Counted from the first letter of the stretch, positions 1 through 11,131 are shown. The stretch: DNA of 64,000 nucleotides from Mangrovimonas cancribranchiae (GCF_037126245.1 NZ_CP136925.1:798001-862000); one strand, 5' to 3'. Program-made: numbers and translations. The notes: generated by a model not told the origin, from the sequence alone.

Positions 1-603
1 ACTAAAGTGAATAATGATTTAAAGGCCACTTTTCCTAGAGCATCGCAAGTATTTTCAAGAAAAAATAAAGAAGGAGAAGAAGCATATTTTGTGTACGACG
101 CCGATATTACAGATAAACTAAAACCAGGGAAAAATATCGTGTTTTTAGAATCGGATAATCCTGGGTTAGTTTCTAATGTTACCAGTAAACTAAATGCTTA
201 TACAAATGTAGATGGAAAAACAATAGTATTAGCAACAACAAATATGAACAGTGCTTTTGAAAATGATAATGTTTCTAATTATCATTTATCAAACCTTAAC
301 TTTCATTTTCCTGCTTTAGCAAAATCTTACGATTCAGAAAACCACAATAGCTTTGTAAAAGCTTACGAAAAAAGATTTGGCATTACTCCTAATAAAATAG
401 CGGTACGTGGTTTTGATATTACCATGGATGTTGTGTTACGATTAGCATCCTATGATGATTTATATGAGTCGGTTAATAATGCACCTTTAACAGAGTATGT
501 AGAAAATAAGTTTGCTTATAAGAAGAAGCTTTTTGGCGGCTATTATAACAATACCGTTTACTTGGTAAAGTACGACGATTTAAAGGTTATAGAGGTAGAG
601 TAA
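1..603 (+). CDS. 3' part of a periplasmic-binding-fold protein, probably LysM/PBP1-type (partial)
   Basis: The reading frame is open from base 1, so this is the C-terminal 200 residues of a larger gene that begins outside the window; the GTG at base 7 is not a convincing start. The sequence looks like the ligand-binding half of a type 1 periplasmic binding fold: alternating strands and helices, an F-x-x-A-Y-E-K-R-F-G segment near residue 115 followed by a G-F-D-I-T-M-D-V helix, which resembles the amino-acid-binding family domain that flavobacteria fuse to N-terminal LysM repeats. The LysM repeats themselves would lie upstream and cannot be seen. The gene is followed after one base by osmC and is probably its operon partner. 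Family assignment is by resemblance only. Confidence 0.55.
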   Translation, partial: TKVNNDLKATFPRASQVFSRKNKEGEEAYFVYDADITDKLKPGKNIVFLESDNPGLVSNVTSKLNAYTNVDGKTIVLATTNMNSAFENDNVSNYHLSNLNFHFPALAKSYDSENHNSFVKAYEKRFGITPNKIAVRGFDITMDVVLRLASYDDLYESVNNAPLTEYVENKFAYKKKLFGGYYNNTVYLVKYDDLKVIEVE

Positions 604-604
604 A

Positions 605-1003
605 ATGACATCTAAAGTAACATACTTAGGTAGTTTAAGAACAAAAAACGAGCACTTAAAATCTGGCGAGACTTATATTACCGATGCGCCAACAGATAAT
701 AATGGTAAAGGCGAAGCTTTTTCACCAACAGATACTGTTGCAACAGGTTTAGCTAATTGTATGTTAACCGTTATGGGTATTAAAGCCAGAGACTTAAATG
801 TTGATATATCTGGAACAACAGCAGAAGTTACAAAAACCATGGCAAGTAACCCAAGACGTATTTCTAGGATTGATATTGTGCTTACATTTCCAGAAGTTTT
901 AAACGATAACCTTAAAAATATTCTTGAAAGGACGGCAGTAACATGTCCAGTTTATTACAGTTTACACCCAGATATAAAGAAAAACATTTCTTTTAATTGG
1001 TAG
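605..1003 (+). CDS. OsmC family protein
   Basis: A 132-residue protein with the OsmC/Ohr layout: an N-terminal strand region, then Cys52 in an A-N-C-M-L-T-V-M-G helix and Cys114 in an A-V-T-C-P-V-Y-Y segment. In OsmC/Ohr proteins these two cysteines are the peroxidatic and resolving residues that reduce organic hydroperoxides in the cytoplasm. The ATG overlaps the context of the previous stop (one base between them), so it is likely cotranscribed with the upstream gene and the DUF922 gene that follows four bases later. It could be either a true hydroperoxide reductase or one of the less characterised OsmC-like proteins; the pair of cysteines is present in both. Confidence 0.85.
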   Translation: MTSKVTYLGSLRTKNEHLKSGETYITDAPTDNNGKGEAFSPTDTVATGLANCMLTVMGIKARDLNVDISGTTAEVTKTMASNPRRISRIDIVLTFPEVLNDNLKNILERTAVTCPVYYSLHPDIKKNISFNW

Positions 1004-1006
1004 TTT

Positions 1007-1546
1007 ATGATTAGGCTTTTAGCGTTGTGTTGTTTTTTTGTCGGGTTTTCACAGCCCAAAGAACCCGTTATTCTTTGGACTGATGCAGTAAACTTATCTT
1101 GGTCTAATTTTATAGCTCAACCCGATAGTACTTCTGGTGCTGTAGCAGTAACAGCCTCAGGAATTGTATTTTCATTTTCGGTTAATACTAATAATGATAA
1201 TGTAATAGGTTTTAAAACAGAAGTGAAATCGCAATTTTACCCTAACAAATCATGGTACAAAAAAAACCAGGTCGATGCTCATGTTTTAGCACACGAACAA
1301 TTGCATTTTGATATTACCGAGTTGTTTGCTAGAAAATTTAGAAAGCGTATTTCTCAGGTAAAAATCTCAAATAAAGTTAGAGATCGTTTAAATGCTATTC
1401 ACGAAACTATTCTTAAAGAGCTGGCCAATTTCCAAAATCAATACGATAATGAAACTGACTATTCCAGAAATAAGGACAAACAGTTACAGTGGCAAAAAAG
1501 AGTACGTGATGAATTAAAAGAATTATCTCAGTTTAAATTAGAATAA
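1007..1546 (+). CDS. DUF922-like secreted putative zinc protease
   Basis: A 179-residue protein with a short hydrophobic signal peptide (about residues 1-15) and an H-E-Q-L-H motif at residues 96-100 followed by F-D-I-T-E. The H-x-x-x-H arrangement with a nearby glutamate is typical of the DUF922 family, which is regarded as a likely metal-dependent peptidase on sequence grounds; no activity is known here. The C-terminal half is charged and helical. It starts four bases after osmC and ends eight bases before the DUF3820 gene, so the four genes at the left edge look like one transcription unit. Confidence 0.7.
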   Translation: MIRLLALCCFFVGFSQPKEPVILWTDAVNLSWSNFIAQPDSTSGAVAVTASGIVFSFSVNTNNDNVIGFKTEVKSQFYPNKSWYKKNQVDAHVLAHEQLHFDITELFARKFRKRISQVKISNKVRDRLNAIHETILKELANFQNQYDNETDYSRNKDKQLQWQKRVRDELKELSQFKLE

Positions 1547-1553
1547 CAATCCC

Positions 1554-1784
1554 TTGCAGCCTGATAAAACATTTTTAATAAAATTAGCACATACAAAAAT
1601 GCCTTACGGAAAATATGAAGGAAGGTACTTAATAGATCTTCCCGAGTATTACGTAGTGTGGTACCACAGCAAAGGGTTTCCTAAAGGAAAGCTTGGCGAT
1701 ATGTTGCAGACCGTATACGAATTAAAGGTAAATGGTTTAGAGCACTTAATTAGGAACATTCAAAAGCAATATCCTAAACTATAA
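1554..1784 (+). CDS. DUF3820 family small protein
   Basis: A 76-residue protein with a T-K-M-P-Y-G-K-Y-E-G-R-Y-L core (residues 14-26), the signature of the DUF3820 family, whose members are small conserved proteins of uncertain role. The only sensible start is a TTG, seven bases after the DUF922 stop, with no better ATG in front of the conserved core. It converges with the SRPBCC gene on the other strand, three bases away, so there is no room for a separate terminator. Confidence 0.7.
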   Translation: MQPDKTFLIKLAHTKMPYGKYEGRYLIDLPEYYVVWYHSKGFPKGKLGDMLQTVYELKVNGLEHLIRNIQKQYPKL

Positions 1785-1786
1785 TA

Positions 1787-2230
1787 TTATCGAGACTCTA
1801 CGTAGTTTTTAAATTGTGTCATCCATTTTTCGGCCTGTTTTCTATAAAGTTTAGGATAAAAAATAGCTATTAACTTAGGAATAACCCAGCTTATTCTAGT
1901 GTAAGAGCCATAATACTTATAGCGAGTTTTATTCTCATTTAAAACAACAAACTCAGACGTTAAAGAATTGTCCATATGTTTGTGGTGGTAATTTGCTATA
2001 AAAGTATTAGGTAATTCGTTTTTTACAATCGTTTCCGTTAAAACCATGTCACGTTTTCCATATTTGTAATACATTTTTGAAACCGCACCAGCCTTACCAG
2101 CTTCACCACGAATTAACTCTTTTTTTACAAACCCGTCTTGATAATGTATTAAATTATCTGGATTAGCAAAAATCTTTGAAACTTCTTTCTGAGGTTTATT
2201 AATATCAATATAGCCTTCAAATGATGTCAT
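1787..2230 (-). CDS. SRPBCC family protein (START/Bet v 1-like fold)
   Basis: A 147-residue protein whose first strand (F-E-G-Y-I-D-I-N-K-P-Q-K-E-V-S-K-I-F), alternating strands and long C-terminal helix (P-K-L-Y-R-K-Q-A-E-K-W-M) fit the helix-grip SRPBCC fold, used to bind hydrophobic ligands. No catalytic residues can be named. It lies 21 bases downstream of the NTF2-like gene on the same strand and is probably its operon partner. The ligand is unknown. Confidence 0.7.
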   Translation of the reverse strand: MTSFEGYIDINKPQKEVSKIFANPDNLIHYQDGFVKKELIRGEAGKAGAVSKMYYKYGKRDMVLTETIVKNELPNTFIANYHHKHMDNSLTSEFVVLNENKTRYKYYGSYTRISWVIPKLIAIFYPKLYRKQAEKWMTQFKNYVESR

Positions 2231-2251
2231 AAAAGAAATATTTAAAAATAA

Positions 2252-2614
2252 TTAACTGTTTAGCAAACGCTCTTCTTTAATATCACCAATATGGTAATAA
2301 GCAATGATTTTTTCAATATAATTATTTTTAACATAATACCACTCACTAACATCTAATTCAAAATCTTCTTGTGTGGCAGTATATCTTACACAAGCCTTAT
2401 TCTTGTTGTAAATAGTATCGTGTATTGTAAACTTATAATTTAAAAATTTATCTTTATTATTATTAACCAATTCAAGATAGGATTGTTTGCTTTCAATAGT
2501 TCCAAATGGACTAGAATGTGTGAATTTTTTTGAAATAGGTAAATTATTTAAATCACCACATTCCCAGCAAGCAAACCATTTTTTTATTAAACTTTCTAAA
2601 GTCATATTTGCCAT
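2252..2614 (-). CDS. NTF2/SnoaL-like protein
   Basis: A 120-residue cone-fold protein: an opening helix with W-F-A-C-W-E, a strand with S-S-P-F-G-T-I-E-S-K, and closing strands ending in I-A-Y-Y-H-I-G-D. This pattern fits the SnoaL-like/nuclear transport factor 2 superfamily, which holds isomerases, cyclases and many uncharacterised ligand binders; a function cannot be assigned. It is divergent from pyrG with 143 bases between the starts. Confidence 0.65.
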   Translation of the reverse strand: MANMTLESLIKKWFACWECGDLNNLPISKKFTHSSPFGTIESKQSYLELVNNNKDKFLNYKFTIHDTIYNKNKACVRYTATQEDFELDVSEWYYVKNNYIEKIIAYYHIGDIKEERLLNS

Positions 2615-2729
2615 GTTAATCGATTGTTGATTTATGACTAAGATAATTAAATGAATTTTAATGAGTTCTGTAATTTAAATTCTAAACGTTATTTCGTCAA
2701 ACAATACTTTAATAACAGTTTTAATTTTG

Positions 2730-4371
<1,642 letters not shown>

Positions 4372-4447
4372 AATATGTGTCAGTATGGCACAAAATATAG
4401 TTTGGGACAGGTTTTTGATTTAAACCCGTCTAGATTTAAGAAGTAGT

Positions 4448-6349
4448 ATGGAAGAAAAAAAACTAGACATTAATTCTATTATTGGGTTTATCCTAATCTT
4501 TGGAATACTTGTGTACATTATGTACACCAATCAGCCAACTCCAGAAGAGTTAGAAGCAGAAGAGCAAGCAAAACAAGCACAAGTAGAAGCCGAGAAGAAG
4601 GCTGCAGAAGCAACCGATACAAAAGTTGTCTCTTCAGAAGATTTTACCGCGCCTTCGCCTACAGACTCGTTAAAACTTGAAGCCTTAAAAGGAAAGCTAG
4701 GAGCGTTAGCGTATTCCTCTACCTTACCATCTGCAAAAGATGAAACAACATTGGTTGAAACCAGTTTGTTTGAATTAAAGTTTAGTAATAAAGGTGGCTA
4801 CTTATCAGAAGTTAAGCTGAAAGAATTTGTTAATTACGATTCCATTCCTATTTATATAATTAAAGATGGCAATGCCGATTTTAATATCAATTTTGGAACA
4901 TCTGATAACAGAACCTTAAATACTAGAGACCTTTATTTTGAACCATCGGTCACTAAAAATGGTGATAATACAGTGGTTTCCATGAAGCTTAAAGCCGGGT
5001 CAGATAAGTTTTTAGAATACCGTTACGAGCTTAAACCAGACGATTATATGATGGATTTTACCATCAGATCGCAAGGCATGAATAATGTAATTAATGGGTC
5101 TCAACCTATAGATTTAAATTGGGATTTAAAAACTTATCGTCATGCTAAAAGTATATCTTACGAAAATCGTTATACCGAATTGGTATACGAATACGATGGT
5201 GGCAAAGACAGTTATTTAGGGCAAAGCGAATTAAGTGACGATACCGAAGAATCGGTAACTTATGTGGCTTACAAGCAACATTTCTTTACATCAGTTTTAT
5301 TAGCAGACGAGCCGTTTGCAACAGCCAACATGGTGTCTAAAAACTTAGTACAAGACGAAGAAATAGACACTTTATACACCAAAGCATTTTCTTCTAAATT
5401 ACCTTTAGAAGTTAAAGGTGGCGAAATTAATAAAACAATGGATTTATACTTTGGGCCAAGCGATTACGAAGTATTAAGTAGTTATAATCGTAACCTTGAT
5501 GAAATTATGCCACTAGGGTGGGGTATTTTTGGTTGGATTAATCGCTATGTATTTATTCCATTATTTAGCTTTTTAAGTGGTGTTTTTCCTTACGGAATTG
5601 CCATTATTGTTATGACAGTTTTAGTAAGAATTGCTATGTCACCTGTAACATACAAGTCATATGTGTCTCAGGCAAAAATGAGAATATTAAAGCCAGAAAT
5701 TAACGAAATTAACGAGAAGTATAAAGATAATGCCATGAAAAAACAACAAGAAACCATGGCGTTATACAGTAAAGCTGGGGCGAGCCCGATGGCTGGATGT
5801 TTACCAGCACTAATGCAATTACCAGTGTTTTATGCCTTGTTTATGTTTTTTCCATCGGCATTTGTTTTAAGACAAAAACCGTTCCTTTGGGCAGAAGATT
5901 TATCTTCGTACGATACGATTGCTAAGCTACCATTTAACATTCCGTTTTATGGTGACCATGTAAGTTTGTTCCCTATTCTAGCATCTATAGCTATATTTAT
6001 TTATATGAAAATGACCACAGGACAACAAATGGCTTCGCAACCAACGCAAGAAGGTATGCCAGATATGGGTAAAATGATGAAGTATATGATTTACTTCTCC
6101 CCATTAATGATGTTGTTCTTCTTTAATAACTATGCTTCAGGATTAAGTTTGTATTATTTTGTATCCAATTTAATTACTATTGGAATTATGCTAGTCATTA
6201 AAAACTATATCATTGACGAAGATAAAATACATGCCAAAATTCAGCAGAATAAGAAAAAGCCTAAAAAAGAAAATCGTTTCCAAAAGAAAATGAAAGAAAT
6301 GATGGAACAGGCAGAACAACAAAAGAAAGCGCAACAACGAAAAAAATAA
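4448..6349 (+). CDS. yidC: Membrane protein insertase YidC
   Basis: Inserts and folds inner-membrane proteins with or without SecYEG. The 633-residue protein has an N-terminal membrane anchor (about residues 9-26), a large periplasmic domain to about residue 350, and the conserved Oxa1-type membrane core starting near I-F-G-W-I-N, with the groove arginine in V-R-I-A-M-S-P. M-A-G-C-L-P-A-L-M-Q-L-P lies before the second core helix. The tail is strongly basic (K-rich, about residues 595-633), as usual for ribosome contact. A strong terminator follows directly. Confidence 0.97.
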   Translation: MEEKKLDINSIIGFILIFGILVYIMYTNQPTPEELEAEEQAKQAQVEAEKKAAEATDTKVVSSEDFTAPSPTDSLKLEALKGKLGALAYSSTLPSAKDETTLVETSLFELKFSNKGGYLSEVKLKEFVNYDSIPIYIIKDGNADFNINFGTSDNRTLNTRDLYFEPSVTKNGDNTVVSMKLKAGSDKFLEYRYELKPDDYMMDFTIRSQGMNNVINGSQPIDLNWDLKTYRHAKSISYENRYTELVYEYDGGKDSYLGQSELSDDTEESVTYVAYKQHFFTSVLLADEPFATANMVSKNLVQDEEIDTLYTKAFSSKLPLEVKGGEINKTMDLYFGPSDYEVLSSYNRNLDEIMPLGWGIFGWINRYVFIPLFSFLSGVFPYGIAIIVMTVLVRIAMSPVTYKSYVSQAKMRILKPEINEINEKYKDNAMKKQQETMALYSKAGASPMAGCLPALMQLPVFYALFMFFPSAFVLRQKPFLWAEDLSSYDTIAKLPFNIPFYGDHVSLFPILASIAIFIYMKMTTGQQMASQPTQEGMPDMGKMMKYMIYFSPLMMLFFFNNYASGLSLYYFVSNLITIGIMLVIKNYIIDEDKIHAKIQQNKKKPKKENRFQKKMKEMMEQAEQQKKAQQRKK

Positions 6350-6353
6350 ATGT

Positions 6354-6378
6354 AAAGCTGCCTTTTGGCAGCTTTTTT
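6354..6378 (+). terminator. Rho-independent terminator after yidC
   Basis: Nine-base stem AAAGCTGCC / GGCAGCTTT with a TTTT loop, followed by more T residues, five bases after the yidC stop. Confidence 0.9.
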
Positions 6379-6425
6379 GTTATAATATTTTAAGAGTGTA
6401 ACCGTTTTTAAAAGAAAAACAATTT

Positions 6426-7142
6426 ATGTTCAAAACATTAACTATTATAGGTGGTGTATTCTTGCTATCAATAGCAACATTAATAGCTCAAGAAAAAGTA
6501 AATCAATTCGATGCTAATGGAAAACGCCATGGTGTTTGGAAAAAGAACTATAAAAACACCCATGTACTACGTTATGAAGGTGAGTTTAACCATGGTAAAG
6601 AAATAGGAACATTTAAGTTTTACAAAAATGTAAATAGCAAACCAAGTTTAACAGCTACTAGAACATTTAATGCGCAAAATAACATAGCAGAGGTGACTTT
6701 TTTTGCTTCAAATGGTAAAATTATAAGTCAAGGCAACATGCTTGGTAAAAAGCATATAGGAACTTGGAAATACTTTCATAATAATTCTAACCAAGTTATG
6801 ACTATTGAAAATTATAATACTAATGGAAATCTTGAAGGAGAAAGTGTTGTTTACTACTTAAATGGTCAAATTGCTGAAAAAAGTCATTTTAAAGAGGGAA
6901 AACTTCATGGGCAATCCTTATGGTACGATGAAGATGGTACGCTAATTAAAGAGTATAATTATATTCATGATGAATTATATGGCAAAGCCAATTTTTACGG
7001 ACCAGAAGGTAAGTTAAAGCTTAAAGGGCAATACAAAAATAATAGAAGAGATGGTGTATGGACATATTACAAGAAAAATGGAGAAATAGAAAAAGAGGAG
7101 GATTTTACCAGAAGGAGCAAAAACCCATATAAACAACATTAA
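6426..7142 (+). CDS. YwqK-family / MORN-like repeat secreted protein
   Basis: A 238-residue protein with a signal peptide (about residues 1-21) and repeated short units of the type N-G-K-x-x-G-x-W-x-Y-Y / Y-x-x-G-x-L-x-G, visible at roughly residues 28, 90, 130, 152 and 200. Databases usually label such proteins as YwqK-family antitoxins, but in Bacteroidetes they are typically stand-alone exported repeat proteins, and no toxin gene lies beside it. It sits between two terminators, so it is a single-gene unit. The role is unknown. Confidence 0.7.
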   Translation: MFKTLTIIGGVFLLSIATLIAQEKVNQFDANGKRHGVWKKNYKNTHVLRYEGEFNHGKEIGTFKFYKNVNSKPSLTATRTFNAQNNIAEVTFFASNGKIISQGNMLGKKHIGTWKYFHNNSNQVMTIENYNTNGNLEGESVVYYLNGQIAEKSHFKEGKLHGQSLWYDEDGTLIKEYNYIHDELYGKANFYGPEGKLKLKGQYKNNRRDGVWTYYKKNGEIEKEEDFTRRSKNPYKQH

Positions 7143-7161
7143 GTTGAGGTGATAAAAATAT

Positions 7162-7191
7162 AAAAGCTCCTTTTTAAAAGGAGCTTTTTTT
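7162..7191 (+). terminator. Rho-independent terminator after the YwqK-like gene
   Basis: AAAAGCTCCTTTT and its complement form a long stem with essentially no loop, followed by a T run, 20 bases after the stop. The remaining bases to mnmA (7192-7409) show no recognisable gene or RNA. Confidence 0.85.
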
Positions 7192-7409
7192 ATTTAGGTA
7201 TTTCACATGTTGAGTAAGCTATTAATCAATCCAAGTGGGGAAAGCTACCTAAACATAAGTGGGCGCAATATAGCCAAAATAAGTGCGATTTCATAATAAA
7301 AAAATGTTAAATAGATGAGTTTTTTTGTAACTATTTGTAGGGTAGAATGTTATATCTTGATAATGAAATCAATCTTAAAAACTGAATAATAAAACAGCAT
7401 AAATTAATG

Positions 7410-7417
7410 TATCTTTG
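7410..7417 (+). promoter_or_regulatory. mnmA promoter -7 box
   Basis: TATCTTTG matches TAnnTTTG and ends nine bases before ATG 7427. An upstream in-frame TTG at 7415 lies inside this box, which argues that translation begins at 7427 and that the mRNA is leaderless or nearly so. Confidence 0.6.
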
Positions 7418-7426
7418 CAAACAATT

Positions 7427-8623
7427 ATGAATAAGAAAAAACGTGTAATAGTTGGACTTTCTGGAGGTGTAGATTCTAGTGTAACAGCATACCTTTTAAA
7501 AGAGCAAGGGTATGAGGTTATAGGATTGTTTATGAAAAATTGGCATGACGATTCTGTAACCATATCTAATGAGTGTCCATGGTTAGAAGATAGCAACGAT
7601 GCCATGTTAGTGGCAGATAGATTAGGAATCCCTTTTCAAACCGTCGATTTAAGCGAACAATACAAAGAGCGTATTGTTGATTATATGTTTAACGAATACG
7701 AAAAAGGACGAACCCCAAACCCAGATGTGTTATGTAATCGTGAAATTAAGTTTGATGTGTTTATGAAAATAGCTTTAGACCTAGGTGCCGATTATGTAGC
7801 AACAGGACATTATTGCCGAAAAGGAACTATTACAAAAGAAGGAGAAGAAGTATATCAATTATTGGCAGGAGTAGATGACAACAAAGATCAATCCTATTTT
7901 TTATGTCAATTATCGCAAGCGCAATTAGCTAAGGCATTATTTCCTATTGGTGAATTAACCAAACCTGAAGTGAGGCAAATAGCTGCAGAACAAAACCTTA
8001 TTACAGCCGATAAAAAAGATTCACAAGGACTTTGTTTTATTGGTAAAGTAAGATTGCCAGATTTTTTACAACAGCAATTAAAACCTAAAGAAGGTGTTAT
8101 TGTTGAAGTAGCCAATAATCATGATAAGTATAATAAGGAACTCCCTGAGTTTAAGTCCAAGGAAGAGGAACTAAAATATTTATCAGAAAAAGTGAGTTAT
8201 CAGCAAATAGATGGTAAGGTTGTTGGAAAACACCAAGGCGCCCATTTCTTTACCAAAGGACAACGTAAAGGGTTAGCCGTTGGCGGAACAGCAGAACCAT
8301 TATTTGTTATAGAAACCGATGTAAATGAAAATGTAATCTATACAGGTCAAGGGAAATCACATCCAGGGTTATATAAGAGTGCCCTTTTTATTACTAACGA
8401 TGAGTTGCATTGGGTTAGAGAAGACTTGTCTTTAAACGAAGGAGAAACCATGGATGTTATGGCGCGTATTCGATACAGACAACCGTTACAAAAAGCCAAA
8501 TTACATAAAGTTGCAAATGGATTGTATGTTGTGTTCGAGCAACCACAATCTGCTATAACCGAAGGTCAATTTGTAGCATGGTATATAGAAGATGAGCTTG
8601 TAGGGTCTGGAGTTATTTCGTAA
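7427..8623 (+). CDS. mnmA: tRNA-specific 2-thiouridylase MnmA
   Basis: Thiolates U34 of the Lys, Glu and Gln tRNAs using ATP and a persulfide relay. The protein (398 residues from this ATG) shows the PP-loop S-G-G-V-D-S-S near residue 11, catalytic Cys103 ([10 protein letters not shown]) and the second active-site Cys203 (S-Q-G-L-C-F-I-G), and the C-terminal beta-barrel domain. An insertion rich in Lys and Glu (about residues 232-258) is typical of Bacteroidetes versions. I chose ATG 7427 over TTG 7415 because the TTG is part of the promoter -7 box. Confidence 0.97.
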   Translation: MNKKKRVIVGLSGGVDSSVTAYLLKEQGYEVIGLFMKNWHDDSVTISNECPWLEDSNDAMLVADRLGIPFQTVDLSEQYKERIVDYMFNEYEKGRTPNPDVLCNREIKFDVFMKIALDLGADYVATGHYCRKGTITKEGEEVYQLLAGVDDNKDQSYFLCQLSQAQLAKALFPIGELTKPEVRQIAAEQNLITADKKDSQGLCFIGKVRLPDFLQQQLKPKEGVIVEVANNHDKYNKELPEFKSKEEELKYLSEKVSYQQIDGKVVGKHQGAHFFTKGQRKGLAVGGTAEPLFVIETDVNENVIYTGQGKSHPGLYKSALFITNDELHWVREDLSLNEGETMDVMARIRYRQPLQKAKLHKVANGLYVVFEQPQSAITEGQFVAWYIEDELVGSGVIS

Positions 8624-8682
8624 TAAGTAAACAATCTCAGAGCAAGCTTGAGAGGCATTAAACGGAAACCAAAAACACATTT

Positions 8683-8722
8683 CGATGTAAACATCGGAAC
8701 ATTTTAAATCTCACTTAGTGAG
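8683..8722. promoter_or_regulatory. Two short palindromes upstream of the flavin oxidoreductase gene
   Basis: CGATGT-AA-ACATCG (8683-8696) and CTCAC-TTA-GTGAG (8710-8722) lie 35-75 bases before ATG 8757. They have no T tract and so do not look like a terminator; they could be operator sites. No TAnnTTTG box is seen here. Confidence 0.25.
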
Positions 8723-8756
8723 TAAAATCATTTTTTAAAACGCCTAAATCATTATT

Positions 8757-9701
8757 ATGAGTAACAATAAAATTACAGAACTTTTTAATATTGAGTATCC
8801 AATTATCCAAGCAGGAATGATTTGGAATAGCGGTTGGCGGTTGGCATCGGCAGCTAGTAACTCAGGGATTTTAGGGTTAATAGGAGCTGGTAGCATGTAT
8901 CCAGAAGTCCTTAGAGAACACATTCAAAAATGTAAGAAGACTACCGATAAACCGTTTGGCGTAAACGTACCTATGCTATATCCTGATATTGAAAAAATCA
9001 TGGATATTATTGTTGAAGAAGGAGTGAAAATTGTATTCACTTCAGCAGGAAATCCAAAAACGTGGACCAAATGGTTACAAGAAAAAGGCATAACCGTAGT
9101 TCATGTAGTAAGTAGTGTCAAGTTTGCACTAAAGGCACAAGAAGCTGGCGTAGATGCTGTAGTAGCTGAAGGATTTGAAGCTGGCGGACATAATGGCCGC
9201 GATGAAACCACAACGCTTACCTTAATTCCTATGGTAAAAGAGCAATTAGAAATTCCATTAATTGCAGCAGGAGGTGTTGCCAACGGGCAAGCCATGTTAG
9301 CTTGTATGGTTTTAGGAGCCGATGGTGTGCAAGTAGGAAGTCGCTTTGTAGCTAGCGAAGAAAGTTCGGCACATCAAGCGTTTAAGCAAGTGGTTGTTAA
9401 TGCCAAAGAAGGCGATACTCAGTTAACATTAAAAGAGTTAGCGCCAGTAAGGTTAATAAAAAATAAGTTTTTTCAAGATATTCAAGAGCTTTACAAGAAT
9501 AGCCCTTCAGTCGATGACCTTAAAACCCTTTTAGGACGTGCACGAGCTAAAAAAGGCATGTTTGAAGGCGACTTAGAGGAAGGCGAATTAGAAATAGGGC
9601 AAATTTCGGGATTAATTCATGAGGTTAAGCCTGTGTCGCAAATTGTAAAAGACATGGTCGAAGAGTTTGAAATAGCTAAAAATAAAGTCACAAAATTGTA
9701 G
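8757..9701 (+). CDS. NAD(P)H-dependent flavin oxidoreductase / nitronate monooxygenase family
   Basis: A 314-residue TIM-barrel FMN protein of the nitronate monooxygenase / 2-nitropropane dioxygenase family. Visible features are the opening Y-P-I-I-Q-A-G-M, a G-L-I-G-A-G segment, the V-A-E-G-F-E-A-G-G-H-N-G loop carrying the family histidine (about residue 145), and the phosphate-binding A-A-G-G-V-A-N-G and G-A-D-G-V-Q-V-G-S-R-F segments. The physiological substrate cannot be predicted; some relatives are enoyl reductases or quinone reductases. It stands alone between mnmA and the MATE exporter. Confidence 0.85.
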   Translation: MSNNKITELFNIEYPIIQAGMIWNSGWRLASAASNSGILGLIGAGSMYPEVLREHIQKCKKTTDKPFGVNVPMLYPDIEKIMDIIVEEGVKIVFTSAGNPKTWTKWLQEKGITVVHVVSSVKFALKAQEAGVDAVVAEGFEAGGHNGRDETTTLTLIPMVKEQLEIPLIAAGGVANGQAMLACMVLGADGVQVGSRFVASEESSAHQAFKQVVVNAKEGDTQLTLKELAPVRLIKNKFFQDIQELYKNSPSVDDLKTLLGRARAKKGMFEGDLEEGELEIGQISGLIHEVKPVSQIVKDMVEEFEIAKNKVTKL

Positions 9702-9733
9702 ATTATATATTCGTTTAGCTTAAACCTAAGCAG

Positions 9734-9741
9734 TACTTTTG
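9734..9741 (+). promoter_or_regulatory. -7 box of the MATE gene
   Basis: TACTTTTG matches TAnnTTTG and ends four bases before ATG 9746, implying that transcription starts at or next to the start codon (leaderless mRNA). Confidence 0.5.
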
Positions 9742-9745
9742 CGCC

Positions 9746-11131
9746 ATGGTTTTAAGTGACTACACAAAAGAATTTAGTTATAACTGGAAATTGGCAGCAC
9801 CAGTAATGTTAGGTATGTTAGGGCACACGTTTGTGAGCTTTATCGATAATATTATGGTGGGGCAATTAGGAACAGCCGAACTAGCTGCTGTATCCTTAGG
9901 AAACAGTTTTATGTTTGTAGCCATGTCGTTAGGAATTGGTTTTTCAACAGCTATAACACCTTTAGTAGCCGAAGCCGATGGTGCTAAAAATTTTCAGCAA
10001 GGAAAATCGGCCTTTAAACACGGGTTATTTTTATGTCTTGTTTTAGGTATAGCATTATTTGCGTTATTGTTTTTTGCTAAACCCTTAATGTATCTTATGA
10101 AGCAACCTGCCGAGGTTGTAGAATTGGCTATGCCGTATTTAGATTTGGTAGCCTTTTCGTTAATCCCATTAGTTGTTTTTCAAGCCTTCAAACAGTTTAG
10201 CGATGGGTTATCTATGACTAAATACCCTATGTATGCAACTTTGTTAGCCAATGTTGTAAATGTTATTTTAAACTATGTACTCATTTTTGGTAAGTTAGGA
10301 TTTCCACAATTAGGAATTGTAGGTGCCGCTTATGGGACGTTACTGTCGCGTTTTATAATGGTCGCTTTTTTATGGTGGTTACTTATGAAGCACAAGAAAT
10401 CTCAAGATTTTGTAACACATATTAAGTTGTTTGTATTAGATAAATTAATGCTTAAGAAACTACTTAATTTAGGGACGCCAAGCGCCATGCAAATGTTTTT
10501 CGAGGTTGGTATTTTTACAGCAGCTATTTGGTTAAGTGGGTTGTTAGGTAAAAACCCACAAGCAGCTAATCAAATTGCACTAAATTTATCATCTATGACG
10601 TTTATGGTAGCTACAGGATTAAGTGTGGCAGCCATGATTCGAGTTGGAAATCAAAAAGGACTGCATAATTATTTAGAGCTTCGTCGTATTGCGGTATCTA
10701 TATTTTTGTTAGGTATTATTTTAGCAACCTTATTTGCTATTTTCTTCTTACTTATGCATAATGTATTACCTAAATTGTATGTGGATTATGATGATGTTAC
10801 TAATTTAGTTGATAATACCGAAGTGGTATCCATAGCAGCAACCTTATTAATAGCTGCGGCTATTTTTCAAATTAGCGATAGCATACAAGTTATTATGTTA
10901 GGTGCGTTAAGAGGGTTGCAAGATGTAAAAGTACCAACAGTAATTACCTTTATTTCCTATTGGATAGTTGGATTTCCGATAAGTTATTTCTTAGGAAAAG
11001 AACACGTTTATGGAAGTTTTGGTATTTGGTTAGGCTTATTAGCAGGATTAACAATAGCCGCAATTTTGTTGTATATTAGATTTCATATATTAACCAAAAA
11101 ATTAATTATCTCTAAACATGGAACTTCCTAA
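9746..11131 (+). CDS. MATE family efflux transporter
   Basis: A 461-residue polytopic inner-membrane protein with about twelve hydrophobic segments and the MATE N-terminal pattern (A-P-V-M-L-G-M-L-G-H-T, then D-N-I-M-V-G-Q-L-G-T-A-E-L-A-A-V). Such proteins export drugs or metabolites in exchange for Na+ or H+; the substrate is unknown. The last 14 bases overlap the following small acidic gene, so the two are translationally linked. Confidence 0.93.
   Translation: MVLSDYTKEFSYNWKLAAPVMLGMLGHTFVSFIDNIMVGQLGTAELAAVSLGNSFMFVAMSLGIGFSTAITPLVAEADGAKNFQQGKSAFKHGLFLCLVLGIALFALLFFAKPLMYLMKQPAEVVELAMPYLDLVAFSLIPLVVFQAFKQFSDGLSMTKYPMYATLLANVVNVILNYVLIFGKLGFPQLGIVGAAYGTLLSRFIMVAFLWWLLMKHKKSQDFVTHIKLFVLDKLMLKKLLNLGTPSAMQMFFEVGIFTAAIWLSGLLGKNPQAANQIALNLSSMTFMVATGLSVAAMIRVGNQKGLHNYLELRRIAVSIFLLGIILATLFAIFFLLMHNVLPKLYVDYDDVTNLVDNTEVVSIAATLLIAAAIFQISDSIQVIMLGALRGLQDVKVPTVITFISYWIVGFPISYFLGKEHVYGSFGIWLGLLAGLTIAAILLYIRFHILTKKLIISKHGTS

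Noticed and set aside
6426-7142. A toxin-antitoxin module based on the YwqK label
   Set aside because: No toxin gene adjoins it and it stands between two terminators; the signal peptide argues for an exported repeat protein.
7415-7426. TTG start of mnmA four codons upstream
   Set aside because: The TTG is part of the TATCTTTG promoter box; family members start at the ATG-equivalent.
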